Below are positions 30,432 through 40,353 of a DNA stretch of 64,000 nucleotides, piece by piece. The DNA lies in assembly GCA_026419775.2 (NCBI GenBank), contig JAOPGA020001632.1:62001-126000 (forward strand). The letters are read 5' to 3'. A program made the position numbers and the translations under genes. Numbering within the stretch: position 1 is the stretch's first letter; every line of letters begins with the position of its first letter. Origin of the DNA: Acrasis kona. Taxonomy: Eukaryota > Heterolobosea > Eutetramitea > Acrasida > Acrasidae. The notes below the pieces were generated by a model. That model did no database searches. It was given only the letters and a program-made list of their open reading frames with translations, and was not told where the DNA came from.

Positions 30432-31019
30432 GTTATCTTATTTCTTGATTGACGTAAAGTATCGTTGTTATAATAGAGATTCGGATAACAATATAGATAT
30501 TCTATAATTAACTTGCCAACTTGTATCTTCGACGGTATTTTTAATTTTTTTATAATGGTCAACTTCTAAATTAGTTATATGGAGACATTCATAGCGGCAA
30601 CAAATAAAAGCAGCGCATGATTTTGCTAAAAATTATTCGCCTTATTCAATGATCCAAGATGACACGAGACCCATTACGCTTAAAGGCAATCAAAGAAACA
30701 CACTATTAGTTAGCACCTACTCTGTCACAGAGGATACAGCAAGAAAGTTGAATTGTATGGAAGTCAACCTGTTTGTTGTGTGGAAGTCACAGATATACTT
30801 GCTGATCATACAAAATTCCTCAAAATCGTAGTGTTGTATCTTTGAGGAAAATGTTACCGAATAAATAATTAATATATAACTACCGATGACATTATATTAT
30901 CCCCCCAAATTGACTGATCATCTCTGTGACAAGATGGTCTGCGCCAAAATGAAATGAACGTTACAAAGTCGTAAACTCTTTTTGTTACAAATTGTTAATA
31001 ATAGAGGAACTAATTGTTT
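30432..31019. other. Intergenic stretch with one doubtful small gene
   Basis: Divergent gap between the propeller gene and a basic-protein gene. A short possible coding region inside it is listed separately. The rest is AT-rich without visible features. Confidence 0.4.
30649..30843 (+). CDS. Possible two-exon small protein, unknown
   Basis: The ATG at 30649 opens a frame with normal-looking composition (TRPITLKGNQRN; SVTEDTARKLN). A 38-nt GT-AG segment beginning GTATGGAAG and ending GTCACAG has the size of introns here. Removing it joins the first part to YILADHTKFLKIVVLYL and a TGA, about 52 aa in all. Without splicing the frame still runs to 60 aa. No family is recognised and the region may be non-coding. 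Confidence 0.3.
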
Positions 31020-31649
31020 ATGGCCCAAAGGGGCTGGACAGACATATACTACGGAAAAGAGCCAGAAGGAGATGTTGAAAAATTTCTCGAGACGTTAAGC
31101 AATGTCTCGAACCCAAAGATTAATTTCAAATCAAAAAAGAAGAAAAAGTTGCGGAAGCAAGTTTCGGGTGAACAATCGGATATTGAACGAGAAGTAGAAC
31201 AAGAAGAAAAAGCACTAAGAAGGGAATATGGAACAGTGCCGAAGGGAATAGTACAACCAGACAATAAAATGGACACAAAACTAAACATCCGAAGAGAAAC
31301 AAGGAAAGATTTTTACGAAAGATTACCGAAATTAATGGCCGCAGTTTACATTGAAAAAACGATCATCACCCCATTGTTACCAGAAAAGCGGAACAGGAGA
31401 GTTGGTTTTGGTGAGAACGAAGAGACGACAGTAGAGCAAATTGATAAGAGAAGAAGAGCAACCAGAAAATTAACTCCTGTACCCTCAACCAACTTGCCAG
31501 AAGACCCCAAGACAGCAGTTAGTATAGATCGTCTTACAATGGACCTAAGTGAAGAAGATTGGTTGGCTTACAACAACATTAGATTTAAAACATACTCGAC
31601 AACTGCAATGAGAAAACTTCGACAAAAATTAGAAGATCATTCAATTTAA
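31020..31649 (+). CDS. Basic coiled protein of unknown function, 209 aa
   Basis: The first ATG is at 31020 (the frame is open six bases upstream). The protein is strongly charged, with a Lys-rich block (KSKKKKKLRKQ), an acidic/helical segment (DIEREVEQEEKALRREYG), a central region (ETRKDFYERLPKLMAAVYIEKTI), and an RRRATRK cluster that could be a nuclear signal. The C-terminus ends FKTYSTTAMRKLRQKLEDH. No recognised domain. It is convergent with the cytochrome P450 gene, the two stops being 8 bp apart. Confidence 0.6.
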   Translation: MAQRGWTDIYYGKEPEGDVEKFLETLSNVSNPKINFKSKKKKKLRKQVSGEQSDIEREVEQEEKALRREYGTVPKGIVQPDNKMDTKLNIRRETRKDFYERLPKLMAAVYIEKTIITPLLPEKRNRRVGFGENEETTVEQIDKRRRATRKLTPVPSTNLPEDPKTAVSIDRLTMDLSEEDWLAYNNIRFKTYSTTAMRKLRQKLEDHSI

Positions 31650-31656
31650 TAATTTA

Positions 31657-33207
31657 TCAAAGCTGTTTACGAGTGTACTTCAAGATACAGGGCACGACGG
31701 GTTTGGCCAATCCAGCCACAGAAAAATCAGGTGGTGATACTTCATTTGTAATTTCCCAATCAAATCTCTCCAATAAAGCACCCATTATAACTTTGGTTTC
31801 TACTATCGCCATTTTCATACCTACGCAAGCGTGTGATCCGCCTCCGAAAGCGTGAAAGACTCTTCCGGGTGTAGTGTCTGTGTTGTTATTTAACCACCGA
31901 GATGGATCATATACATATGGATCTTTATGAGTCGATGGGTCATGATGTAGTAAGTAGGGAGAGATTGCCATAAGATGACCCTGTGGGATGACTAAATTCT
32001 CTTGCGGCAATGACAATGGTTTTTGTAACTTTCTAATTACAATCGGACCAGTTGTGCGTCGACAAGTCTCGTTGATACAGGCCTCCAGGAAATGCATTTC
32101 TGATAACTGCGTCAGCAAATCACTATACTTTTCTTTACAATGCGCTTGTTCTTCTTTTACACGCTTCATGTACTCTGGTCTTCTCAACAAATCAATCATA
32201 CATGATGCAACAGACTTTGAGACAGTACCACCCGCATAAACAAGAGAAAATATTCTAGCCGTCATAGCATACATTTTATTTCTTGTTTCCAAATTATCGA
32301 AAACTGATTTCAGAAAATTTGCATCGTACATCAAATCTTCACCGAATTCATCCATAGATGTCAATTTTAATATGTCCAATCTTTCTTGTCTAAAGTCTAT
32401 TCTATCTATCAAAATATCTCTTAAAATACTGGCCAGTTCCCTAAAGGCAGAGTAGGCCTTCCTTGAAGATGGATGGAGCCATTGAAAGTTCTTATGTACA
32501 TGTAGTGCAGTACTTTCAAGAGTTTCATCCATTGTTCTGATGCACGCAATAAATTTATGATAATATTGGGGTAGAGATAATTCTGGTGCCACAATACACA
32601 TTGAATTAACAGAAACAATTAGAGGAGGTAAAATATTATACAGATCAACAAGTCCTTGTTCTTTTCCTCTTGTGCCCAAATAATTGTAAAAGCCATAACT
32701 CTCTTTCTCGTCAAAATATTTATTAGTTCTTTCAATCATGGTATCAAGATATTGGTGCATGTTGGGAAATATTTTATGTTGTGCAGTCTTTAACTTTTTA
32801 AGAGAGATTGCGTCGAACACACTCAACTTATCGACGTCGATTGGTAGTACGCAACTAAAGAAGGTTGAGACAGCACCATACAATGATACCTGGTCCTCTT
32901 TAGAATTGTAGAATAGTTTAATGTGTGAGATGTCAGTACACATCGTTATATTTAGTCCAGCAATATGCATTGTGAATACGCTTCCATATTTCTCTCGCGC
33001 ATTGTTTATAAATCCAACCGGGTTTAGTAGGAATTGAAGTGAACAACCAATGAATGGAAAGTAGCCACCGATTAGTGGAGGGCTATTTGTTCTTAATGAT
33101 TTTATATAAATGTAAGCACTGCGTAAAATAAACACAGTTAAAAAAATGGTGATGATACTGAGCATCATGTTGGAACTCTTGGCAACCGCGTTATTTTGTA
33201 AGTCCAT
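31657..33207 (-). CDS. Cytochrome P450-like protein, atypical I-helix
   Basis: About 516 aa from the first ATG at 33207; the frame is open upstream from a TTG. The N-terminus carries a membrane anchor (MMLSIITIFLTVFILRSAYI) followed by a Pro-rich hinge region. The haem-binding loop FGGGSHACVG places the proximal Cys at 461. The ExxR motif (INETCRR) and a DPSRWL block are present. The I-helix segment reads SLVYAGGTVSKS, which lacks the usual acid-Thr pair of the oxygen-activation groove. Layout resembles the CYP51/CYP7/CYP8 side of the superfamily. Sterol or lipid substrates are possible, and an isomerase-like activity cannot be excluded. No intron seen. Confidence 0.85.
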   Translation of the reverse strand: MDLQNNAVAKSSNMMLSIITIFLTVFILRSAYIYIKSLRTNSPPLIGGYFPFIGCSLQFLLNPVGFINNAREKYGSVFTMHIAGLNITMCTDISHIKLFYNSKEDQVSLYGAVSTFFSCVLPIDVDKLSVFDAISLKKLKTAQHKIFPNMHQYLDTMIERTNKYFDEKESYGFYNYLGTRGKEQGLVDLYNILPPLIVSVNSMCIVAPELSLPQYYHKFIACIRTMDETLESTALHVHKNFQWLHPSSRKAYSAFRELASILRDILIDRIDFRQERLDILKLTSMDEFGEDLMYDANFLKSVFDNLETRNKMYAMTARIFSLVYAGGTVSKSVASCMIDLLRRPEYMKRVKEEQAHCKEKYSDLLTQLSEMHFLEACINETCRRTTGPIVIRKLQKPLSLPQENLVIPQGHLMAISPYLLHHDPSTHKDPYVYDPSRWLNNNTDTTPGRVFHAFGGGSHACVGMKMAIVETKVIMGALLERFDWEITNEVSPPDFSVAGLAKPVVPCILKYTRKQL

Positions 33208-33365
33208 CTGAAAGGTTTTCCCCAATTTTCCATCGATGACAGGGATCCGAAGAAAGTCCAACGGAGAGGGGGATATTCTTCCCTAATGAGATAATAGTAC
33301 GTTTGTTGATTAGGCCTTCTTAGCCACCAGAAACATCTAAATTCTATTGTACTTCAGATGACCAC

Positions 33366-33482
33366 ATGAGTGCCTACTGGAGCTTTCAGAAATATGCGGA
33401 TGTCGTGAAAAGAGTAAAACATAAAGGCCAAGAAAAGCTTAAATGTTTGAATCTCAGTGAGAACGATAGTCCATTTCAATAA
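33366..33482 (+). CDS. Tiny ORF resembling ATP synthase epsilon subunit
   Basis: A 38-aa frame, too short to be listed in routine scans: it starts MSAYWSFQKYADVVKRV and ends DSPFQ. The M-x-AYW start and the following K-Y-x3-V-x2-V pattern recall the very small mitochondrial F1 epsilon subunit (M-x-AYWR...Y...R). It lacks the AG-x-SY part of that family, so the match is partial. An AATAAA motif follows about 30 bp after the stop. It lies upstream of, and divergent from, the P450 gene. Confidence 0.35.
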   Translation: MSAYWSFQKYADVVKRVKHKGQEKLKCLNLSENDSPFQ

Positions 33483-33576
33483 CCATGGAATTGAAAAGCT
33501 AGTCTAATATTAATAAAGTGAGATCAATTTTTAGTGGAGTATTGCTCATACGATTATAAAATTGTCAATATGAAGA

Positions 33577-34003
33577 TTAAGATAGTTTTATTTGATGCGC
33601 AAGATCAGGTTTGGGTCGTAATCGAGTCCTTACATACTCGATATCTGTATCATTATTGTCATTGTTCGTCTCAACTTCCAAATCCTTTTCAATATATTGA
33701 TCTAACTTGTAGTCAAGTATTTCATCCTCTTCTAATTGTTTTCTACATCAGATCAGTTTTCTGATTCTTCAATATGTTAATGTTTGATTCCACCACATTG
33801 ACTCTAAATGAGTGGAATAAATTGACCTAACGCATATGCGCCTGGCACATGACACTAGAAAGCCATCGTCTTTTTTTAATTTGTGATCTAGTATACAATC
33901 CTTTAACAATGATCCATCGGTATTAAGTTTATCTGATCTGATTTGCTTACTCAGGAGTTGGTTGATTTCGACGCATGGATATTTTCATATCCTTCATTTT
34001 AAA
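33577..34003 (-). CDS. Unresolved minus-strand gene with FoP-like C-terminus
   Basis: A last exon (about 33577-33731) reads well as protein: EEDEILDYKLDQYIEKDLEV, then TDIEYVRTRLRPKPDLAHQI and a TAA. The LDYKLDQYIEKD part resembles the short LDxELDxYM box of ALYREF/Chtop mRNA-export proteins. Upstream on the same strand, ATG at about 34003 begins MKDMKISMRRNQPTPE, followed by a GTAAGC donor-like site. Several coding-looking pieces in different frames lie between (SQIKKRRWLS; NVVESNINILKNQKTDL). I could not join them with confidence. It is a multi-exon gene or a decayed one. Confidence 0.4.
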
Positions 34004-34131
34004 GGTTTAGTATGGCTTGTTGTTTATATGCCTATATCACAAGTATTTGAGGAGCTTCTTGGTTGTTCGCGTCAGCTTGTGCGCTTTAGTTGAGTATTAG
34101 TATTGTAAAGTTTGGTATTATTGACGGATCA

Positions 34132-35431
34132 ATGCAGCCTGAGAGAGTATTAACTCCTGAAGAAACCCCAGCAGAAAGGAGGACATTCTTTCCTAAACAT
34201 GAAGTAAGAGTGCTTTTGTTGGAAGGTTTGCACGAGGTCGCGGTGGATGCCTTTAAAAATCAGACTTTTCAAGTCGAATCGTTATCAAAAAGTTTGACCA
34301 CGGATCAATTGAAAGAGAAGATCGCGAACGTTCATATATTAGGAATTAGAAGTAAAACAACGGTGACAAAGGAGATCTTGGATTGTGCAAAGAAACTAAA
34401 AGCCATAGGCTGCTTCTGTATAGGAACTGATCAGGTTGATCTTGATGAAGCTCAGATTAAAGGGGTATGTATACTTTTCTCGCCAAAATTACATTTAGAT
34501 TCCAGTGTTCAATTCACCATTTGCCAACTCCAGAAGTGTGGCTGAACTTGTTCTTGGAGAGGTCATCATGCTCGCAAGGAAGGTAACAGATGCCAGCAGA
34601 GGAATGCATAACGGCAACTGGAACAAAACTGCCAGCGGCTGTTACGAGATCCGCGGTAAGACCATTGGTATCATTGGATACGGGCATGTTGGTAGTCAGG
34701 TATCACTATTAGCAGAGTCGTTCAACATGAACGTTTTATACTATGATATTGAGAGCAAACTACCGCTAGGAAATGCCAAAGAGTGCGATAATCTTGAGGA
34801 GGTACTGAAGAAATCCGACTTTGTCACATTACATGTCCCAAAAACAGATTTGACGGAGAAGATGATTGCAAAGCCACAACTAGACTTGATGAAGAAGGGA
34901 AGCTACCTGCTCAACTTGTCACGTGGCAGCGTGGTCGATCTCAACGATCTACGAGATGCACTCACGTCGGGTCACATTGCAGGTTGTGCTGTTGATGTCT
35001 ATCCAAAAGAACCATCGGCTAATGGAGATGGGTTTGTAGTTCCCTTACAAAATTGTCCAAACACAATTCTAACACCCCATATAGGAGGTTCTACATTAGA
35101 AGCACAAGAAGCAATTGGAAAGGAAGTAAGCACAAAACTAATCAAGTACCTTAATGAAGGATCAACATCAGGAGCAGTCAACTTCCCACAAATCACAATG
35201 ACGAACGAGTTCAAAGGAGGCCATAGACTTTTAAACGTTCACCAGAACAGACCTGGAGTGCTGAAGATTATTAATAACATTTTGAGTGATTACAACATTT
35301 CTGCACAGTGGCTTAACACGACGAACAAGATTGGATATTTGATTGTGCAAGTAGATACTGTAATGAGTAGAGATCTATTGAGGAATATTAAGGCATTAGA
35401 TTCTAGCATTCAGACGAGATTGTTGTATTAA
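34132..35431 (+). CDS. D-3-phosphoglycerate dehydrogenase (ACT-domain type)
   Basis: First enzyme of the phosphorylated serine pathway: oxidises 3-phosphoglycerate to 3-phosphohydroxypyruvate with NAD. Exons 34132-34464 and 34499-35431, intron 34 nt, give 421 aa, like the bacterial SerA form of about 410 aa. I start at the ATG at 34132; the upstream extension has no ATG. Blocks: VHILGIRSKT, FNSPFANSRSVAELVLGE (spanning the splice), the Rossmann loop GIIGYGHVGSQV, LNLSRGSVVDL with the active-site Arg region, and TPHIGGSTLEAQ with the catalytic His. A C-terminal ACT domain (about 350-421, NVHQNRPGVLKIINNIL) suggests serine feedback control. Confidence 0.94.
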
Positions 35432-35591
35432 ATGAGTTTATTTATGAAGTGTTTTTATTCTCCATGCTTAACGAACTGAATATAGAACTTCTAATTGCAC
35501 ACCACGGTTCAATCCCAACTTGTCGTCACAAGGTGCGTTAAATTAGAGAACTTTTCTAAGAACCATTACAATCCAAACTCTAGCAAACATC

Positions 35592-36734
35592 ATGTTTGAC
35601 GCAATTGACCAGATGGTGGACTTGTATTCACAACCACAAGAGCCAGTCGTTGAAAAAGAAACAGAGTTCTTTGAAGATAGCAGTGTTGTTGTTCGCATTT
35701 TGTCATTTGTTTTCGAATCAAAGACTAAATTCCAGAATACGTATGGTAAAGTGTGTACACAGTGGCAGAACATTGCAACGTCCATGAATGACATCAGTAA
35801 ATGGTACAAGAAGAAAATTGTACCCCTCATCAACAAGCAAATACAGAGCACGAACGATGAAGAACAAGATGAATCGAACGCATTCACAACCAACATTGAC
35901 GCTTTTGAACTTCCCAAACAATTTTTCATGATGCCATTCGAAAAGTCTCATCCACTCGTAGCTTCAAGTGACCAAAGAGTCGACCTAGTGTTCATTTTTC
36001 CACATTCTTTAACCATTTCAATTTACAAACAATTAGTCGAGGCCACAAACGTTTTACATGATCATTCACAACGCAAACAAATCTTGTCCCGGAGTCGCTT
36101 CAGAGATGGATTTTTACGAGATGATTTGTTCGAGCACGAGCAAGAGCAGGACCTAACCGAAATCGACTCGAAGAATCCTTTTCGAGTACCCGACAATTTA
36201 TACCCATTAATTCAATCCATACAAGAAGACAACCTAATCATCATATTAAACCACGGAGGTTATTTCGCCACCACTCTATTCGACGCAAGAGGAAAACAAA
36301 TTCATCACAAAACATTTCACAAGTACGTTTCAAGAAAGAAGCAAGGAAAAAGACAAGTCACTCAAGATAAGAGCAAAAAGGCGAAATCAATGGGAAGTCA
36401 AATCCGAAGACAACAAGAAGATGACTTTAAGGAGGAAGTACAGGAACATTTATGCGAATGGAGCGACCACTATAAAAAATGCCAACTCATTTTTGTTCAT
36501 GCACCAGGACCTTACAATGAATCCCTATTATTTGACGATGAATCTCCATTACAAAACAAACAATGTTATTCCATACCCTTCAACACCCAACAACCCACAA
36601 ACACTCAAGTCCTGTCAGCATTCAACAAATTATTTAACATTAAAATCAAATCTTTTTATTACCACATGACGTGCTTATCTATCCAATTATTCTTACCCAT
36701 TCCTCTAAACATCATCTTTCTCATTTCATTGTAA
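35592..36734 (+). CDS. F-box plus VLRF1-domain protein (Vms1/ANKZF1-related)
   Basis: Single exon, 380 aa. Residues about 30-70 resemble an F-box (VVVRILSFVFES ... VCTQWQNIA). Residues about 200-330 match the VLRF1 domain of Vms1/ANKZF1, which cleaves peptidyl-tRNA on stalled 60S subunits: NLIIILNHGGYFATTLFD, HHKTFHKYVSRKKQGKRQ, SMGSQIRRQQEDDFKEEV and LIFVHAPGPYNESLLF. The catalytic Gln loop (GGSQ in yeast) is GKRQ here, so Gln is kept but the flanking residues differ. The usual zinc finger, ankyrin repeats and VIM are absent. The last about 25 codons overlap, antisense, the 3' end of the P-type ATPase gene. Confidence 0.72.
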   Translation: MFDAIDQMVDLYSQPQEPVVEKETEFFEDSSVVVRILSFVFESKTKFQNTYGKVCTQWQNIATSMNDISKWYKKKIVPLINKQIQSTNDEEQDESNAFTTNIDAFELPKQFFMMPFEKSHPLVASSDQRVDLVFIFPHSLTISIYKQLVEATNVLHDHSQRKQILSRSRFRDGFLRDDLFEHEQEQDLTEIDSKNPFRVPDNLYPLIQSIQEDNLIIILNHGGYFATTLFDARGKQIHHKTFHKYVSRKKQGKRQVTQDKSKKAKSMGSQIRRQQEDDFKEEVQEHLCEWSDHYKKCQLIFVHAPGPYNESLLFDDESPLQNKQCYSIPFNTQQPTNTQVLSAFNKLFNIKIKSFYYHMTCLSIQLFLPIPLNIIFLISL

Positions 36735-39700
36735 CCAAACAAGAAGAAGGAAAACGGAACGGCAGCCAGCCAATACAAGAAGGGGAGTTGAACAGCAGAA
36801 AACACCATATTCAATCCAGGAATATAAATAATACCACAAGCAACAATCAACTGAACCACCATCGCAAACACAGTCCAATAAGTACCAATACCATGTTGGA
36901 ACAAACTCAAATTTCTTGTTTTACAAGATAACAAATTACCCCACTGACCAACCAAAATGGCAGCGTAAAAAGCGCTCCAACCCAAATGTAACAAGTACAG
37001 CTGGTCGCCCTCGTTCAACACGCTTCCGACGCTATTCGTCAACGGAGCAGCACCTCTCTGGAAATAACCATTAAAGTACAACAAGGGAAGACTGCTTGGT
37101 TCGAATCCATTTCTAGCATAAACCAACAAGTAAGCAAAGAAACCACCGCAGCTGACCACCACGCCAGCCTGTAAATAACAATACAACAACAAATTCAAGG
37201 TCACCAATCGATCCGTCCTCTTTCTGGGCGGTCTCTTCATGATATCGCTCTCGCTGGGTTCGTAGGCATACAGAATGGCTGGGATCATATCCAATCCCAA
37301 ATCAACGCTCAACATGAGCAAAGTACCTAGCGGCAATGGAATGCCGCTGATGAAACTAATTAGCACTGGAGTTAATTCTGCCACGTTGTGAGTGACCGTG
37401 TAAGCGATTGATTTTTTCAAGTTATCGAAAATCAATCTTCCCTGTTCGATTCCGCTGACGATACTCGCAAAGTTATCGTCCAGTAGAATCATGTCGGCAC
37501 TATCTTTGCTGACCTGACTTCCAGAAATGTTCATCGCGATGCCGATATCTGCTTTTTTCAATGCTGGAGAATCGTTCACTCCGTCGCCAGTCACCGCAAC
37601 AAATTCACCATTGTTTTGAAATCTTTCGACGATTACTAATTTTTGTTGAGGAGAGGTTCTGGCGAATACGATTTGTCTCTTTTTTAGAATGCTCCTCCAG
37701 TCCTTTTCGGTCAGCACGCTAATGTCGGTACCGGCCACCACTACGGCATCGACGCGTTCTTCGGGGACTTGATCCCTGGGTATGTTCTCTCTCTCCATGA
37801 TGTCTTCGACGGTATCGCCCTTGATGATGTTTACTTGACGTGCGATGGCTTTGGCCGTATCTGGATGATCTCCGGTGACCATCACCACTCTGATACCTGC
37901 TTCGTTACACAAACTAACTGCTTCGGGCACTCCTTCCTTGGGCGGATCGATGAGCGCCGTCAGACCTATGAAACACATTTGTTTCCTTGGTAGGTTCAAA
38001 TCGGTGGGTTGTAATTTCTTCACGTTGAGTAATCCTTGTTCGTTGATTTGTGAAACGATCACGTCGTCGGGTTGATTGGAGATGTCCAATTCGCAGAATC
38101 CAAGAATGCGTTCTCCGTAGGACGAAAGTGTTTTGATGGTTGCATTGAAGCGTTTTTCGAAATCGTCATCTTTTGGTAAAATGTTTCCTTCCATCATGTA
38201 GCGATCGCAATATTGAAGAACCATTTCGGGAGCTCCCTTCATCATGACGACCGTCTTTGATTTGTCTTCGGATTGACACACGTTGAGTTGCCACTTGTTT
38301 TTGGAATTGAATGGAATGGTATAAATGAGAGGCATCTCTGTTCTGTATTCATAAATGTCACGTAGAGGATGGACGAATTTGATTAGAGCTGATTCGGAAG
38401 CATCTCCGATGGTCGCGCGCTTCAGTACGTGTTTTTCCAAATTGATGGGATCTTCGACAAACTTTGCGCTGCTGCATAATGTTGCACAACGTTGTAGTTT
38501 TTGGAATGTAGGTGCGTCCAAGCTGAAATCGGCCTTCTTGTCGTTGACTGACGTGTTGCACAAACGTATTCCTCCATCATACCAAACATGGGCCACTGTC
38601 ATTCTGTTTTGGGTCAATGTACCAGTCTTGTCGCTACACACGGTCGTGCAGGATCCTAATGTTTCGACGGCTTCGAGGTTCTTTACCATGACGTTCTTGT
38701 CCTTCATGCGCTTGGCAGTTAATGTAAGACTGGCAGTGACGGTTGGTAACAATGCTTCGGGAACGTTGGCCACAATGATACCGATGGCTGTAATGATGTT
38801 GTTGATGGCAAAGTCTGGTTTGCTGTTGAGGATGAAACCCAACACCAAAAAGAACAATCCTTCGACGACGGCAACGGCTGTGATAATGTGACAGAAGGAA
38901 TCAATTTCGATACGTAGAGGAGTCTTTCCTGGTTTTGTTTGTCCGACTAGTTGTGCGATTCTACCAATGGCAGTACCATCTCCTGTTTGGATGACGAGAC
39001 CGAGGCAGGACCCTTGCATGGCGCTTGTTCCGAAGAATGCCAAATTCTTTGTTTCTAGAGGGTTCTTGCTGGTGTTGTTTGGTGAACGTGCTTGTGGTTC
39101 GACTTCTCCCGTTAATGAGGAGTTGTCTACCGTAAAGTCAGCACAATGTAGGATTCTAATATCAGCTGGGATACGGTCACCAAGCTTGATCTTTACAAGG
39201 TCTCCGATGACCAATTGGTCGGGCTTGACTCCAAGCTCTTTTCCATCTCTTATAACAATGATGTTATCGGTGGGAGCCATCTTTGCAAACTCTTTGGCAA
39301 CGTTGCTGCTGCTTCTTTCTTGGAAGTATGTAAACAATGCGTTGGCAACAACAATGAAAATCAACACCACGGCAATGTAGAGATTGTCATAAATAATTTC
39401 AGTCTTGGCATTTAAACTTTGTCCCAAAGAGATGAAGAATGCAATTAAACACAGCACTGCGGCTCCCTCCATAAGAAGAGCAAAGAAATTGGTAAAGTTG
39501 CGGAAGAAAACAATAAATTGAGACGTCTCTTTTGGGGGTTTAAGCCTGTTGGGACCGTTTAGTTGGTATCTTTGATGTGCAGCGGTCGAAGATAAACCTT
39601 TGGAAGACTCAACATCGTTGGGGTCAATGTTGCTTTCGGTGTGCTTCTTGGATAACTCAAGAATTGATTCCAAATGTTCAGTGAGTACAAGTTCGCTTTT

Positions 39701-39949
39701 GAGATCCTCCATTCCACCAGTCTTTTTCTTCTTTTTCTGGTTCTCATGTTTTTCAATTTTGTTGTTCTCACGAATTGTGAGCTCCGCAAGACCTCTTTGA
39801 ATATCAGTAGATGGTCTGCTGCGAATTCCTTCTTCGATTGATGGCCTGGGTTTCTCAATAGAGAATCTTATATCGAATGAACGCCTTGGAGGTGTAGATA
39901 TGCTCTCTACACCTCTTTCCACACCGCGTCTTGTATCAGCGAGGGACAT
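36659..39949 (-). CDS. Na,K/H,K-type P-type ATPase alpha subunit
   Basis: Ion-pumping P2C-type ATPase of 1096 aa in one exon. Signatures: TGEVEPQARS in the actuator domain (TGES-like), VANVPEALLPTVTASLTLTA in helix M4, CSDKTGTLTQNRMTVAHV with the phosphorylated Asp near 439, KGAPEMVLQYC in the nucleotide domain, MVTGDHPDTAKAIA and VTGDGVNDSPALKKADIG. M5 reads THNVAELTPVLISF and M6 VDLGLDMIPAILYAYEPSE, retaining the Glu and two Asp that bind K+/Na+ in the animal pump. The N-terminal about 130 residues are long, charged and probably disordered. A beta subunit is not encoded nearby. Specific ions pumped cannot be told from sequence. Confidence 0.93.
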   Translation of the reverse strand: MSLADTRRGVERGVESISTPPRRSFDIRFSIEKPRPSIEEGIRSRPSTDIQRGLAELTIRENNKIEKHENQKKKKKTGGMEDLKSELVLTEHLESILELSKKHTESNIDPNDVESSKGLSSTAAHQRYQLNGPNRLKPPKETSQFIVFFRNFTNFFALLMEGAAVLCLIAFFISLGQSLNAKTEIIYDNLYIAVVLIFIVVANALFTYFQERSSSNVAKEFAKMAPTDNIIVIRDGKELGVKPDQLVIGDLVKIKLGDRIPADIRILHCADFTVDNSSLTGEVEPQARSPNNTSKNPLETKNLAFFGTSAMQGSCLGLVIQTGDGTAIGRIAQLVGQTKPGKTPLRIEIDSFCHIITAVAVVEGLFFLVLGFILNSKPDFAINNIITAIGIIVANVPEALLPTVTASLTLTAKRMKDKNVMVKNLEAVETLGSCTTVCSDKTGTLTQNRMTVAHVWYDGGIRLCNTSVNDKKADFSLDAPTFQKLQRCATLCSSAKFVEDPINLEKHVLKRATIGDASESALIKFVHPLRDIYEYRTEMPLIYTIPFNSKNKWQLNVCQSEDKSKTVVMMKGAPEMVLQYCDRYMMEGNILPKDDDFEKRFNATIKTLSSYGERILGFCELDISNQPDDVIVSQINEQGLLNVKKLQPTDLNLPRKQMCFIGLTALIDPPKEGVPEAVSLCNEAGIRVVMVTGDHPDTAKAIARQVNIIKGDTVEDIMERENIPRDQVPEERVDAVVVAGTDISVLTEKDWRSILKKRQIVFARTSPQQKLVIVERFQNNGEFVAVTGDGVNDSPALKKADIGIAMNISGSQVSKDSADMILLDDNFASIVSGIEQGRLIFDNLKKSIAYTVTHNVAELTPVLISFISGIPLPLGTLLMLSVDLGLDMIPAILYAYEPSESDIMKRPPRKRTDRLVTLNLLLYCYLQAGVVVSCGGFFAYLLVYARNGFEPSSLPLLYFNGYFQRGAAPLTNSVGSVLNEGDQLYLLHLGWSAFYAAILVGQWGNLLSCKTRNLSLFQHGIGTYWTVFAMVVQLIVACGIIYIPGLNMVFSAVQLPFLYWLAAVPFSFFLFGYNEMRKMMFRGMGKNNWIDKHVMW

Positions 39950-40353
39950 TCTGTTTAGGGATAGAAGTGATTAAATTGTAAAAATATCACTGGTTGTTCT
40001 ACGCGTTTGTATGAACCAATCAAGAGGTTTACACCCACAGGTGACTTTGTTGTTTATTACTTCATCGTTCAAGATGCAATACGCATTAAATATATGGATA
40101 GGGCTTCTGTTGAAAGTTCTTTTTTTGAACATTTAGTTAAAACCATTTTTCTTTTCTATTATAATCAAAATCAATCATCCGAAATTGTAACCTACTCGTT
40201 GTTTATTCTCGCTATATGTCCCGCTACGATGTTGGTAGGGCCTTACTCGCTAGTACATAGCTGGCATAGCTATTAAGAATCACAGTGAATTGTGAGGTCA
40301 AAAAACCGGCATGTGAAAAGTGAATGAGGAGTTTGCCGGAGATCAAAATAGAA
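39950..40353. other. Divergent intergenic region
   Basis: About 400 bp between the P-type ATPase and the GH3 glycosidase, transcribed away from each other. Presumed to carry both promoters; no distinct elements were recognised. Confidence 0.45.
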
